Part shown: positions 34,788 through 43,506 of the stretch, piece by piece
Layout: every line of letters begins with the position of its first letter
Position numbering within the stretch: the stretch's first letter is position 1
Source: an uncultured Desulfosoma sp.
GTDB lineage: Bacteria > Desulfobacterota > Syntrophobacteria > Syntrophobacterales > DSM-9756
Direction: 5' to 3'
NCBI GenBank assembly: GCA_937960435.1
Contig: CALGPN010000023.1
Span: forward strand, 1 to 48,903
DNA: 48,903 nucleotides
Made by a program: the position numbers and the translations under genes
Notes under the pieces: model-generated
The model's database searches: none
Seen by the model: only the letters and a program-made list of their open reading frames with translations
Told to the model about the DNA's origin: nothing

Positions 34788-36224
34788 TTGAGAAGGGAAA
34801 GCGGTTTGCCGTTGAAAGGCGGCGCAAGATGGAAGCGGTCGGCCTGGCTGCCGCTCCTTTTGATTCTGACCGCATTGGCCGGCTGTGCCGTGTGGCAGCG
34901 GACGGATCCCTATGCCCCGGTCCGGGCGGGCGCTCGCACGTCCGCGATCGGTGGTTATCCACCGGGCGGCGAGCCGCGCGCGGCCGCGGCCCCGCTGGAG
35001 GGGCCTTTGACTTTGGAGCGGTGTGTGGAACTGGCGCTGGCCAATAATCCCGAGTTGGCGGCCACGGTTTGGGACGCCGCCGCTGCCGTCGGACGCCTGG
35101 ATCAGGCTCGAGCCAGCGAGTGGCCCACGGTGACCCTGGAAGGCAATACCAGCCGCTTTCTCGACCCGCAGCGGCTGATCCAGGCCCGTTACAACGGCGA
35201 ACGCGGCTCTTTCGATCGCGACATCCACCGCGCCGATGTGGTCCTCAAACTGCCGCTCTTTGCCGGCGGGCGCATCGTCAACGAAATCGCCGCCGCGGAC
35301 CTCATCCGGCAAGCCGAGGAACACCGTCTCGGGCGGACCCGCGAGGAGCTTATCTTCAATGTCTCCAGCGTGTTCTACGCGATCCTCGGGCAGCGCAAAG
35401 TCATACACTCCTTGGAATTTTCCATCGAAGCCATGGAAGAACACCTCAAGCAGGTTTCCGCGTTATTTGCCGCCCAAAAGGCGGCGAAAGTGGATGTTTT
35501 GAGGACCGAGGTGCGGCTTGCCGATTTGCGCCAGATTCTCGTCAAGGAGCAGAACGTGCTCGCCGTGCAGAAGCGGGTCCTGGCAAACCTCATGGGCCTG
35601 GATTACGTCACCGAGCGTTTTCCCATCGAGGGAAAGCTGACCTTTGAAGGTCGCGCGCTCGATGCCGCGCCTCTGATCGATCTTGCCATGAATCGGCGTG
35701 AGGACTACCTCGCTGCTCGCGCTCGGCTGGAGGCCCAGGCCCGGAAAGTGGATGTCGCCCGCGCCGGGCACTGGCCAACCGTGTCGCTCCTCGGGACCTA
35801 TGGGGTCCGGGCCGATTCTTTGGGCGATGAGGAAGATGTGGGTTCCATCGGCCTCGGGGTGAGTGTGCCGCTGTTCGAGGGTGGTCGGGTCATGGCCAAG
35901 GTCGATGAGGAGCGTCGGTTGCTGGCGGCCGCCCAGGAGCGGTTGCGGAAGCTGGAGCTCCAGATCCGGCAAGATGTGGAAACGGCAGTGTTGGACGTGC
36001 GCTCGAGCGGTGAGCGGGCACGGGCGCTCGAAAAAAGCATTGAACAGGCCAAGGAAAGTTTGCGCATCGAAAGGCAAAAATACGATCTGGGTATGGGCTC
36101 GATGATGGATGTTCTGGATGCCCAGTCCGCCCTGCTCGCCTCGGAAACCGCTTACTATCGAGCCCTGGCCGATTTCCGTACCGCCCTGGCGCGGCTCGAT
36201 CTGGCCACAGGAGGAGCACGATGA
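34788..36224 (+). CDS. Outer-membrane efflux lipoprotein (TolC/OprM type)
   Basis: The 478-residue product has a signal sequence ending in the lipobox LTALAGC, so the mature protein starts at a lipidated cysteine. The body has the OEP repeat pattern: LTLERCVELALANNPEL, ASEWPTVTLEGNTSRF, PLFAGGRIVNEIAAAD, then GHWPTVSLLGTYGVR and VPLFEGGRVMAKV in the second half. It should form the trimeric outer-membrane duct of the RND pump. The start is taken as TTG 34788 after GGGAGGG; a longer ATG frame at 34701 lacks a good ribosome site and would lengthen the signal region. It overlaps the next gene as ATGA. Confidence 0.87.
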   Translation: MRRESGLPLKGGARWKRSAWLPLLLILTALAGCAVWQRTDPYAPVRAGARTSAIGGYPPGGEPRAAAAPLEGPLTLERCVELALANNPELAATVWDAAAAVGRLDQARASEWPTVTLEGNTSRFLDPQRLIQARYNGERGSFDRDIHRADVVLKLPLFAGGRIVNEIAAADLIRQAEEHRLGRTREELIFNVSSVFYAILGQRKVIHSLEFSIEAMEEHLKQVSALFAAQKAAKVDVLRTEVRLADLRQILVKEQNVLAVQKRVLANLMGLDYVTERFPIEGKLTFEGRALDAAPLIDLAMNRREDYLAARARLEAQARKVDVARAGHWPTVSLLGTYGVRADSLGDEEDVGSIGLGVSVPLFEGGRVMAKVDEERRLLAAAQERLRKLELQIRQDVETAVLDVRSSGERARALEKSIEQAKESLRIERQKYDLGMGSMMDVLDAQSALLASETAYYRALADFRTALARLDLATGGAR

Positions 36225-37360
36225 GGCAGAGGATGATCCGCTTTGGGGCGGCCGTGTTGGTGGCCTTCCTCGGCTGCTGCGCCACGGTCACCGCGCACGC
36301 GCAGAAGACACCCGAATCCGATCCCGGCCGAGCGGACGGCTCGGCGCCCTCGCCGGCACTAAAACCGGAAAAGGGCACCTCGGGCGTGGCCGAAGTCGAT
36401 AAGAAGGCCGCGGTCCTGGTGAGCACGGAACCCGTGGTGGCCAAGGCGCTGAACAAGACCCTGGAAGCTACCGGTTCGGTCGTGGCGACCCGGCTGGCGC
36501 GTCTGGCTTCGCCGGTGGAAGGCCCGGTGATGGACTGCCGCGTGCGGGAAGGCGATTTCGTCAAACGCGGCCAAAGGGTCCTCAGTATCGGCCGCAACAC
36601 GGCGGCTCAGGCGCAACTGGCCGCTGCCCAGGCGGCTTTCAAGGAACAGGAGCAGGAGCTGGCTCGGATCACGCAGCTCGTCCGCAGCGGCGCCATTCCT
36701 GCGGCGCAGCTCGAGACCGCCCGGTCCAAGTTCGAGAACGCCCGGGCCCAAGTGGCCAAGGCCAAGGAAAGCGCCAGTGACTACTCGGTGGCCGCGCCAT
36801 GGGACGGCATCGTCAGCAAGGTGCTGGTGCGCGACGGCGATTTCGTGGCCCCCCGGGCGGCGCTGGTGGAAATGTTCGACCCGAGGAGTCTGGTCATTCG
36901 GTTTGCCGTTCCCGAGGTGCAGGCCACCGAATTGCACCCCGACCTGCCTGTGGTGGCCCAGCTCGACGCCTATCCCGGCAAAAGCTTTAGGGGCCGGGTG
37001 CAGCGGGTCTACCCGGAACTCGATACGCGCATGCGCAGCCGCACCGTCGAGGCGGTCTTGGACCAGCCTTTGGAACTCATTCCGGGAATGTTCGCACGCC
37101 TCGTGGTCCATCTGGCATCGGTGCCGGACGCTCTCATGGTGCCTACGGAAGCGGTGCTGGTGACTCCGAAAAATGAGCGAATCCTCTTTGTGGTCCAGGA
37201 CGGTAAGGCAGTCCGTCGGAAGGTTGAGACGGGCATCGAGCAAAGCGGCAGGATTCAGATCGTGACCGGGTTAAAAGCGGGTGAAGAGGTGGTGGTGGCG
37301 GGCAATGAAAAATTAAAAGACGGCGTTGAGGTGCGTGTGCAAGAGGGAGGCAGGCAATGA
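36221..37360 (+). CDS. RND efflux membrane-fusion protein (periplasmic adaptor)
   Basis: The 379-residue product has an N-terminal signal/lipid-like segment, FGAAVLVAFLGCCATVTAHA, then LARLASPVEGPVMDCRVREGDFVKRGQRVLSI (lipoyl/hairpin start) and a coiled coil around 120-180. The second lipoyl half, SVAAPWDGIVSKVLVRDGDFV, leads into beta-barrel and membrane-proximal domains ending in AGEEVVVAGNEKL. It bridges the permease and the outer-membrane factor. ATGA overlaps link it to both neighbours, so one transcript is certain. Confidence 0.92.
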   Translation: MRQRMIRFGAAVLVAFLGCCATVTAHAQKTPESDPGRADGSAPSPALKPEKGTSGVAEVDKKAAVLVSTEPVVAKALNKTLEATGSVVATRLARLASPVEGPVMDCRVREGDFVKRGQRVLSIGRNTAAQAQLAAAQAAFKEQEQELARITQLVRSGAIPAAQLETARSKFENARAQVAKAKESASDYSVAAPWDGIVSKVLVRDGDFVAPRAALVEMFDPRSLVIRFAVPEVQATELHPDLPVVAQLDAYPGKSFRGRVQRVYPELDTRMRSRTVEAVLDQPLELIPGMFARLVVHLASVPDALMVPTEAVLVTPKNERILFVVQDGKAVRRKVETGIEQSGRIQIVTGLKAGEEVVVAGNEKLKDGVEVRVQEGGRQ

Positions 37361-40300
37361 AGATCACCGAACTTTCGGTTAAACGCCGCATCGCGACCAG
37401 CGTCGTCGCCCTGGCCTTGTGCGTGCTCGGGATTTACGGGTTCCTACGACTGCCGGTGAACTTCTTGCCGGATATGACCTATCCCATGATCAAGATCCAT
37501 ATCTGGTGGCGTGGAGCCACCCCGGATGAGATCGAGACCAACCTGGCCGATCCCATCGAGCGCCAGATGGCCACAGTGGACGGGCTCGATTACTTGGAGT
37601 CTTCATCCATCGAAGGGATGTACACCCTGGTGGCCAATTTCCGTTACGGAGTTGACATCGACACCGCCTATCAGGACTCCCTCGCGGCCATGGCCCGCGT
37701 GGCGCGGCAACTACCGAAAGACATTGATCCGCCGATCATCATCAAGGCCGACCCGACGCAGTTGCCGGTGATGCAGATCACGGTCAGTTCCGACCAATGG
37801 GACCTGGTCCAACTGCGGACTTGGGCCGACAACTGGCTGCAGGACCAGCTCCTGGCCGTGCCGGGGGTGGCGGGGACGGAGATCGTCGGCGGCTTGAAAC
37901 GGGAAATTCGGGTACACCTGGACCCCAACGCGTTGGAGAAATACAACCTGAGCCTCCCGACCATCATCAAACGGCTCCAAGAGGAAAACATCGAGCAGTT
38001 TGCCGGCCGCGTCACCGCCGGACGGCGGGAATTCATCGCTCGGACCATGGGCGAATATCGTTCGCTCGACGATATTCGCCGGGTCGTGGTGGCCAAGGCG
38101 GTCACCGCAGCGGTCGGCGCTCGGGACGTGGGACGTGACCTGGGACCGACGGGAGGGGTGGTGACCCTGGGTGATATTGCCACGGTCGAAGACGCACACG
38201 AGGAAGCGCGGGTCATCACGCGGCTGAACGGCAAGGACAGCGTCAAGCTCAGCGTTTTGAAACAAGCCGATGCCAACACCGTGGAGGTGGCCCAGGCGGT
38301 GGCTCGTCGCATCCAGGAGCTGCGGCCGACCCTTCCGGTCGGGGTGGAACTGGGGATCGTGGAGGACCAGGCCGACTACGTGCTGCCGGCTCTCGCCGGG
38401 GTTCGCAACGCCGCCCTGGAGGCCGCCGTTTTCGTGCTGCTCATCATCTTCCTGTTTCTCGGAAGTTGGAGACACGTGGTCATCATGCTCCTGGCCCTCC
38501 CCGTTACGCTGGTGATCAATTTCGGGCTCATGAAGCTCGGGGGCTTCTCGCTCAACATCTTCTCCCTCGGCGGCCTGGTGGTGGCCATCGGCGTGGTGCT
38601 GGACAACTCTACGGTGGTCCTGGAAAACATCACGCGGTTAAGGCACCAAAACCCCGATCAATCATCCGAGGACACGGCCGTGGTGGGCACCGCGCAGGTC
38701 GGGCCGGCCATCCTCGCCGCAACACTGTCTTTTATCGCCTTGTTTATTCCGTTTCTGCTGGTTCCGGGTCTGACCAGTCTCCTGTTCCGGGAGCTGATCC
38801 TAGTCGTTGCGGGGATCGTCTTGACCAGTATCACCGTGGCGGTGACCGTCACGCCGATGCTGGCCGGCGCCATGCTGAAACGGGAGCCTCGCGGGTCCGC
38901 GAAAAACCGCCGGAGCCTCTTCCAGCAGTTATTTTCCCGGCTCGTGGAAGGCTACGGTCGATTGCTCGACGTCGTGGTGCGTTTCCGGTACCTGGTGGTG
39001 CCGCTTTTCCTCGCCGTGGTCCTGGGGGCTGCGCTGCTGATGCCGCGTCTCGGCAGTCAGTTCCTCCCCGCGGTGGATGACGGCCGCGTCGTGGTCAAAG
39101 TGAAGCTGCCCACCGGGGCATCGGTGGCGGAAACGGATCGCGTGCTGCGGGAGATCGAGACCAAGATCGCCGGCGACCCGGTCATTGAGAGCTATTACAC
39201 GCTTTCCGGCGGGAAGGTGTGGGGGCTTTACACGTATGAGATCGCCAACGAGGGCGAGATCAATATCCAGCTCGTGCCTAAGGGAAAACGTTCGCTCAGC
39301 ACGGCGCAATACATTCAACAGCTGCGCCCGATCGTAGCCCGAGTGCCGGTGCTTGGCGGCAAGGCCATGGTCACGCAGGCCAAAATCAAGGGGCTGCGAA
39401 AGTTGGGCGACGCCGACATCGAGGTCAAGATCAAGGGGCAGGAAGTGGGTGAGCTTTTCGATCTGGCCCGGCGCACATCGGACATCATGAACGGGTTGAA
39501 GCAGTTCACCAATGTCTATGTGTCCATGGACATGACCAAGCCGGAACTGCAAATCGTGCTGGATCGAACCCGGGCAGCCGAGCTTGGGGTGTCGGTGGCC
39601 GACGTGGCGACCACCACGCGTTCCCTGGTGACCGGGGCGGTGGCCACGCGCTACCGGGATGGGGACGAGTTCTACAACGTGCGCGTGAAGATCCCGGAGG
39701 ACCGGATCCGCTCAGGGGAAGACATTGCAGGTCTTATTTTGAACTGCGCCCAAGGCGGTTATCTCCGGTTGCGCGATGTGGCCGAGGTGCGTCAGGCGGT
39801 GGGACCGGTCGAGATCGCTCGTGAGGATCAGGTCAAGGAGGTGATTGTGCGCGGCGACGCGGTGACCGGGGTGAGCGTCGGTGAGGCCCTAAGGGCGCTC
39901 AAGGATGCGATGACCAAGATAAAGGTCCCGGTCGGCTACGAAATTTCTTACGGCGGCCAGGCCCAAATGATGGCGGAAATGACGCACAGTGTCCTTCTCA
40001 TCCTTGTTTTCGCGCTGTTTTTTGCCTTCGTGGTCTTGGCCGTGCAGTTCAATAGCCTGAAGCTGCCATTGCTGATTCTGTGCTGCCTGCCCTTTACCCT
40101 TGCCGGCATGGTCTATGCGCTTTACGTGACGGGCCTGCCCATGGGCGCGACGGTGCTGATCGGCATGCTGGTGGTGGTGGCCGCATCGGTCAATCAGGGT
40201 GTCCTCCTTCTCACCTACGCTGAGGAAATGAGAAAAAAAAGCGGGGCCTCCGCTGTGATCGTCGTGCCCGAAGCGGCGAAGATCCGGTTGCGGCCGACCC

Positions 40301-40491
40301 TGATGGTGGCTTTCATGGCCATTGTCGGGTTCATCCCGCTGGCCCTCAACCTGGAGGAAGGCGGCGATATGCTGCAGCCCATGGCGGCCGCGGCCGTCGG
40401 CGGCCTCGGGCTGGGGATCTTCGTGGCGCTTTTCCTCATGCCCTGCCTCTACGTGATCTTCTCGAGAGAAGGGCGCCGTTCGTCAGACTGA
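37357..40491 (+). CDS. RND-family efflux permease
   Basis: The 1044-residue protein shows the RND duplication: two halves, each with an N-terminal helix, a large periplasmic loop and five further helices. Markers are VNFLPDMTYPMI near the start, VNFGLMKLGGFSLNIFSLGGLVVAIGVVLD, AILAATLSFIALFIPFLLVPGL and a later VKLPTGASVAETD. In the TM4 motif D416 is kept but the next residue is N417 where AcrB has a second Asp. At the TM10 position of AcrB's lysine the residues are S944-V945-N946. Such changes occur in several RND subfamilies. The substrate is unknown; metal or hydrophobic compounds are both possible. Confidence 0.94.
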   Translation: MKITELSVKRRIATSVVALALCVLGIYGFLRLPVNFLPDMTYPMIKIHIWWRGATPDEIETNLADPIERQMATVDGLDYLESSSIEGMYTLVANFRYGVDIDTAYQDSLAAMARVARQLPKDIDPPIIIKADPTQLPVMQITVSSDQWDLVQLRTWADNWLQDQLLAVPGVAGTEIVGGLKREIRVHLDPNALEKYNLSLPTIIKRLQEENIEQFAGRVTAGRREFIARTMGEYRSLDDIRRVVVAKAVTAAVGARDVGRDLGPTGGVVTLGDIATVEDAHEEARVITRLNGKDSVKLSVLKQADANTVEVAQAVARRIQELRPTLPVGVELGIVEDQADYVLPALAGVRNAALEAAVFVLLIIFLFLGSWRHVVIMLLALPVTLVINFGLMKLGGFSLNIFSLGGLVVAIGVVLDNSTVVLENITRLRHQNPDQSSEDTAVVGTAQVGPAILAATLSFIALFIPFLLVPGLTSLLFRELILVVAGIVLTSITVAVTVTPMLAGAMLKREPRGSAKNRRSLFQQLFSRLVEGYGRLLDVVVRFRYLVVPLFLAVVLGAALLMPRLGSQFLPAVDDGRVVVKVKLPTGASVAETDRVLREIETKIAGDPVIESYYTLSGGKVWGLYTYEIANEGEINIQLVPKGKRSLSTAQYIQQLRPIVARVPVLGGKAMVTQAKIKGLRKLGDADIEVKIKGQEVGELFDLARRTSDIMNGLKQFTNVYVSMDMTKPELQIVLDRTRAAELGVSVADVATTTRSLVTGAVATRYRDGDEFYNVRVKIPEDRIRSGEDIAGLILNCAQGGYLRLRDVAEVRQAVGPVEIAREDQVKEVIVRGDAVTGVSVGEALRALKDAMTKIKVPVGYEISYGGQAQMMAEMTHSVLLILVFALFFAFVVLAVQFNSLKLPLLILCCLPFTLAGMVYALYVTGLPMGATVLIGMLVVVAASVNQGVLLLTYAEEMRKKSGASAVIVVPEAAKIRLRPTLMVAFMAIVGFIPLALNLEEGGDMLQPMAAAAVGGLGLGIFVALFLMPCLYVIFSREGRRSSD

Positions 40492-40804
40492 CCAGGCCGG
40501 CTTCCCGGCGATCGCCGGGGCGTGCCCGTTCGAGTTTTCCTGGGGCAGGGGGAGGCATCTGTGCGTTGTGGGCCACCTGACCCGTCCGGAAGCCGAGGCG
40601 GTGGTGCCGATAAGCCTGCGGAGGGTTAGCCTTTTGCGGGACAGTGGGACGTGAAACTCTCTTTGCGGGACTGGCAGCTTTCGGCTATCCTGGTCGTGTG
40701 CGGGAGTCTCACCCATCAGCCGAAACCAAGGGGGGTCGGACCCGACCGTGGCAGTGTTCACCCTTGCCATCGGTCTAAAATGGAAGGTGGCATGGAGGTA
40801 TCCT
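40492..40804. other. Non-coding gap after the RND permease, with palindrome
   Basis: No gene is seen in 313 bp. A perfect 16-bp palindrome CCCGGCGATCGCCGGG sits at 40504-40519, 12 bp after the permease stop, and may end or protect the RND transcript. A GGAGGT ribosome site at about 40793 serves the next gene. I could not find a convincing promoter. Confidence 0.5.
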
Positions 40805-41203
40805 ATGGGGAAAAAGCTCGGCGCATTTTGGGGCCTAACCGGATGGGGACTTTTTGATTCATTGCCGGCGCTGGCGCAGCACGCGTGGCAGCCATTCGGC
40901 GTCAATTGGGCGGGTCCGTGGCCTATGCGGTTCAACGGCTGGGGTTTTTGGTGGATCTGTCCGTTCATCATGTTCTTTGTCATCATTATCTGTGTCGCCG
41001 GGTGCTTATTGTCGCGAAGATCCGGCACCGCCCCTCAAAATTGGGAACCGCCATGGCGGAGAACGAACCGGGCGGGGCAGGCCGGAGACGACCGGACCTC
41101 CTCGGCGATACGCATACTCAACGAGCGTTTGGCAAGAGGTGAGATTCAGAAAAAAGAATACGATGAAATCAAGGATGCCATTCTTTCGTCCGGACAGAAT
41201 TAA
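40805..41203 (+). CDS. SHOCT-domain membrane protein
   Basis: The 132-residue protein has an N-terminal tryptophan-rich segment, one strong membrane helix (WICPFIMFFVIIICVAGCLL) near residues 49-69, and a C-terminal SHOCT-type motif (RILNERLARGEIQKKEYDEI) that ends in KDAIL. SHOCT domains are short C-terminal helices found on many small membrane or secreted proteins, probably for oligomerisation. The ATG at 40805 has a GGAGGTATCCT leader. It follows the RND operon by 313 bp on the same strand and may be linked to it functionally, but this is not shown. Confidence 0.8.
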   Translation: MGKKLGAFWGLTGWGLFDSLPALAQHAWQPFGVNWAGPWPMRFNGWGFWWICPFIMFFVIIICVAGCLLSRRSGTAPQNWEPPWRRTNRAGQAGDDRTSSAIRILNERLARGEIQKKEYDEIKDAILSSGQN

Positions 41204-41460
41204 GTCTTCCAATGAATCGGATCTGAACGACATTGTCCGACATTTTGCCGTGGCAGCTCGGTGCCAGGGGAGGCACCCTGGGCATCGCGAGCCTTGAAAC
41301 GCCGCCAGGAGGGGGATGGCGGCATCGACGGATCCTATGGAGGCGTACCCCGGGCCGTTTTCTGTAGGGGAGTTTTCTGTGGCTGGGAAATCCAGCGGCT
41401 GGAGCACGTTTGAGAGTTTTACCAATTGTCAAACCGTAATGCCGACAGAGCCGTTAATCG
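41204..41460. other. Non-coding stretch with a short hairpin
   Basis: No gene is recognised. GGTGCC (41260-41265) and GGCACC (41272-41277) could form a small hairpin, possibly a terminator for the SHOCT gene. The end of the stretch (about 41452-41460) abuts the partial copy of the radical SAM gene. Confidence 0.4.
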
Positions 41461-41920
41461 ATGCAAAATTTCTCCGACAGGCTTCTAGATCGAAAAGGCG
41501 ACGGGCGCTCGGCCGTTCAGGCTTTTGTGCACCGGGCATGCGGCCCCGAGGCACTCCGGGTTTCCCGCCTGCTGGCGGCAGCGCAGCGGGTGTTGGGCCC
41601 GAAGGGGCCGGTCGAGAAGATCGGCGGAAAGTTCGGCGGCTTTTCGGAGCGCGATCCAGGCCTCCCTTTGGCAGCAGCGGGCCGCTTCCAACCCCGCGAT
41701 CTCAGCAAGGACCGCTTGGGTGGCCTGCTGCACCCGGCAGCGCGCCGCACACCATGCAGCACGCTTGGCGTTTAAGAGAAATTCTGACGCCCGGCTCGGG
41801 ACCCTCCACCGTGCTCGCCCCCCCGGCCGGGGCCCGCTGCAGCTTCCGGCGCCACGGCGCAGCCGCACGGGTTTTGAGCCTCCTGGTTGGTTACCGCGCC
41901 GCTTCCGTCAAGCAGAAACA
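41461..41920 (-). pseudogene. Broken partial copy of the radical SAM/DUF5714 gene 3' region
   Basis: 41461-41748 matches 43483-43768 in the same orientation with 8 mismatches in about 288 bp by my count. It then jumps, at a shared GCGCCG-type microhomology, to sequence matching 44203-44375. About 435 bp of the DUF5714 coding region are therefore missing. The frame upstream of the junction does not match that of the intact gene, and radical SAM and methyltransferase coding parts are absent. The C-terminal part (QQATQAVLAEIAGLEAARCC) still reads. It is a non-functional relic of a duplication. Confidence 0.85.
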
Positions 41921-41946
41921 GATTCCGAAAATAAAAGGAAACCGAT

Positions 41947-42245
41947 TTCCTCGAGACACTGCCTCATGAACACGGCAGTGTCGAAATCCGAAGAATACGG
42001 ATCACCACCCAGCTCAATGCTTACCTCAAGTTTCCTTACGTGGGGCAAGCCTTTGTCCTTGAACGGCGCTGGCTGAAAAAAAAGCTGGCAAATCTTTATG
42101 TGAGATTGGCAAGGGGATCACCGGCTGTTTACCCGAGCATGTCGATGCGCAAAATTTCTTGTTGAGGGTTTCAATAGCCATGCCAGCCTTTCTGAACAAG
42201 GTGACCGAACACCCCGGCCAAAAGCTTTCTAGGTCTGCGTTGTGA
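41947..42245 (+). pseudogene. ISAs1-family transposase remnant with frameshift
   Basis: From 41947 the frame reads SVEIRRIRITTQLNAYLKF, then PYVGQAFVLERRWLKKK. After a run of eight A (42076-42083) the reading shifts by -1 to AGKSLCEIGKGITGCLPEHV and DAQNFL, ending at the TGA at 42243-42245. Both parts resemble the middle of ISAs1-type transposases (RIETRR-x-x-x-ST and YGITSL-x-PE-x-ADA). The N- and C-terminal parts are missing, so this is a decayed fragment. I recognise nothing in 42246-42508. Confidence 0.65.
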
Positions 42246-42508
42246 TCCACGCGTTGAAACCTCTGTCTATAGGTTTCTGTCGAAAGAGCGCTGCAGATTT
42301 GCTCGGTGTTGATAAAATGCCTGTTACCGGCTAGAGGCTTGACGATCTTTCCATTTACGATCTAAGTCTAATTGTCAAGGATCACAGATGATATCTTCAA
42401 TGAATCAGCTAGAAAATTCAATTTTGTGAGTCTGTTGCACTCATAGCTGATTTTCGCCTTTCACAGGCGGTTGCCTTGGAGACAGAAATACGCTAAAGTG
42501 CAGCTGAG

Positions 42509-42949
42509 ATGAAAGTCTATCTGGATCTATGCGCAATTCAACGACCACTGGACACACCGAACCAAATCCGGATTCTATTGGAAGCCGAGGCGGTTTTGGG
42601 CATTCTGTCTCTTTGCGAGTCAGGTTTGATCGAATTGATTTCTTCTGAAGCCTTGGTCTATGAGAACGAGCGAAATCCATTGCCAATTCGTCGAGGGTAT
42701 GGGGAAGCCGTGCTTGCCCGGGCCAAAATCATGGTCAATTTAACAGCAAAGGCGAAGGAGAGGGCCTATCAATTCTTACAGGAGGGCGTGAAACCTTTGG
42801 ATGCACTGCATCTGGCTCTGGCCGAAGCTGGCGAAGCAGACTACTTTTGTACTTGTGACGACCGACTAAGGCGTCAAGCAAAACATATCAAGGATTTGGT
42901 CACAAGAGTGGTTTCACCTATTGAGCTGATTCAGGAGATCGAGAAATGA
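42509..42949 (+). CDS. PIN-domain toxin (VapC-like)
   Basis: The 146-residue protein starts MKVYLDLCAIQRPLD (D6) and has acidic E52/E54, then KPLDALHLALAEAGEADYF (D98) and CTCDDRLRRQ (D117/D118). This set of acidic residues marks PIN-domain ribonucleases, whose magnesium centre cleaves RNA. The stop overlaps the next start as ATGA, typical of toxin-antitoxin pairs, although here the toxin comes first. The ribosome site is weak. The surrounding DNA is full of IS remnants, which suggests horizontal transfer. Confidence 0.82.
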   Translation: MKVYLDLCAIQRPLDTPNQIRILLEAEAVLGILSLCESGLIELISSEALVYENERNPLPIRRGYGEAVLARAKIMVNLTAKAKERAYQFLQEGVKPLDALHLALAEAGEADYFCTCDDRLRRQAKHIKDLVTRVVSPIELIQEIEK

Positions 42950-43155
42950 GCGTGAACGTCAAGCCGTTAGCGCAGATCAACCAGAGGGCAATGCCCTTGC
43001 TCTATCGGGAATTGGGGATCGTTGATGCGGTTCGCTTCTTAAAGCAGTTCACGCCTGGGTTTGGGGACTATACCCAGGAACGCGGCGAATTGTTTGCCGA
43101 CAGGACATTGGAGCACATGGTGGATGAGATCGAACAGATGCGCAGATCGGGTTGA
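42946..43155 (+). CDS. Probable antitoxin partner of the PIN-domain protein
   Basis: The 69-residue protein ends in an acidic, helical stretch (RTLEHMVDEIEQMRRSG) and begins MSVNVKPLAQINQRAMPLLY. I do not recognise a DNA-binding fold. The ATGA overlap with the PIN gene and the small size support an antitoxin or partner role; this rests on position only. Confidence 0.55.
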   Translation: MSVNVKPLAQINQRAMPLLYRELGIVDAVRFLKQFTPGFGDYTQERGELFADRTLEHMVDEIEQMRRSG

Positions 43156-43199
43156 GACCCGCCCAACCCGCCCCTGGAGCCAGGGCAGCCTTAGGCGGC

Positions 43200-43456
43200 G
43201 GGGCCGAGGGGCACACCGTGAGCTTGTCAAACCACTTTCCTTTCGGGTCTTTTCCGCCAGCGCCTCAGCGATCGTCTTTTGTCATCCGTCCGTAGCTCAT
43301 GGCCTTGCGCTTGGAAGCATTGGCCTGAACCTTCGTGCCGTCAAGCACCACATGACCAAGCTCCACCAGGCCCGTTTTCAGGATTTGGGCAAAAAGACCG
43401 CCCCGGGCTTTGAGGTGTCTTTCGCTGAGTTTTCAAATCCAGTCATGGTTGGGGTA
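43200..43456 (-). pseudogene. IS1182-like transposase remnant
   Basis: On the minus strand the frame reads RHLKARGGLFAQILKTGLVE, then LGHVVLDGTKVQANASKRKA and MSYGRM, before a stop at 43267-43265. It resumes in another frame as EALAEKTRKE. The DGTKVxANASKxKAMSY block is characteristic of the IS1182 transposase core. Both ends are missing. The remnant abuts the 3' end of the radical SAM gene and fills most of 43156-43506. Confidence 0.75.
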
Positions 43457-43506
43457 CCGGTTTGCCGCGCATATATCGACTAATGCAAAATTTCTCCGAC
43501 AGGCTT

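Noticed and set aside
41169-41432. An 87-codon minus-strand frame
   Set aside because: It is basic, lacks a ribosome site and overlaps the SHOCT gene; no family resemblance.
41485-41868. A 127-codon minus-strand frame in the duplicated segment
   Set aside because: Only its end matches DUF5714; the rest is out of frame with the parent gene. I treat it as part of a pseudogene.
42246-42508. Possible gene between the ISAs1 relic and the PIN toxin
   Set aside because: All frames are interrupted by stops and no motif is visible.
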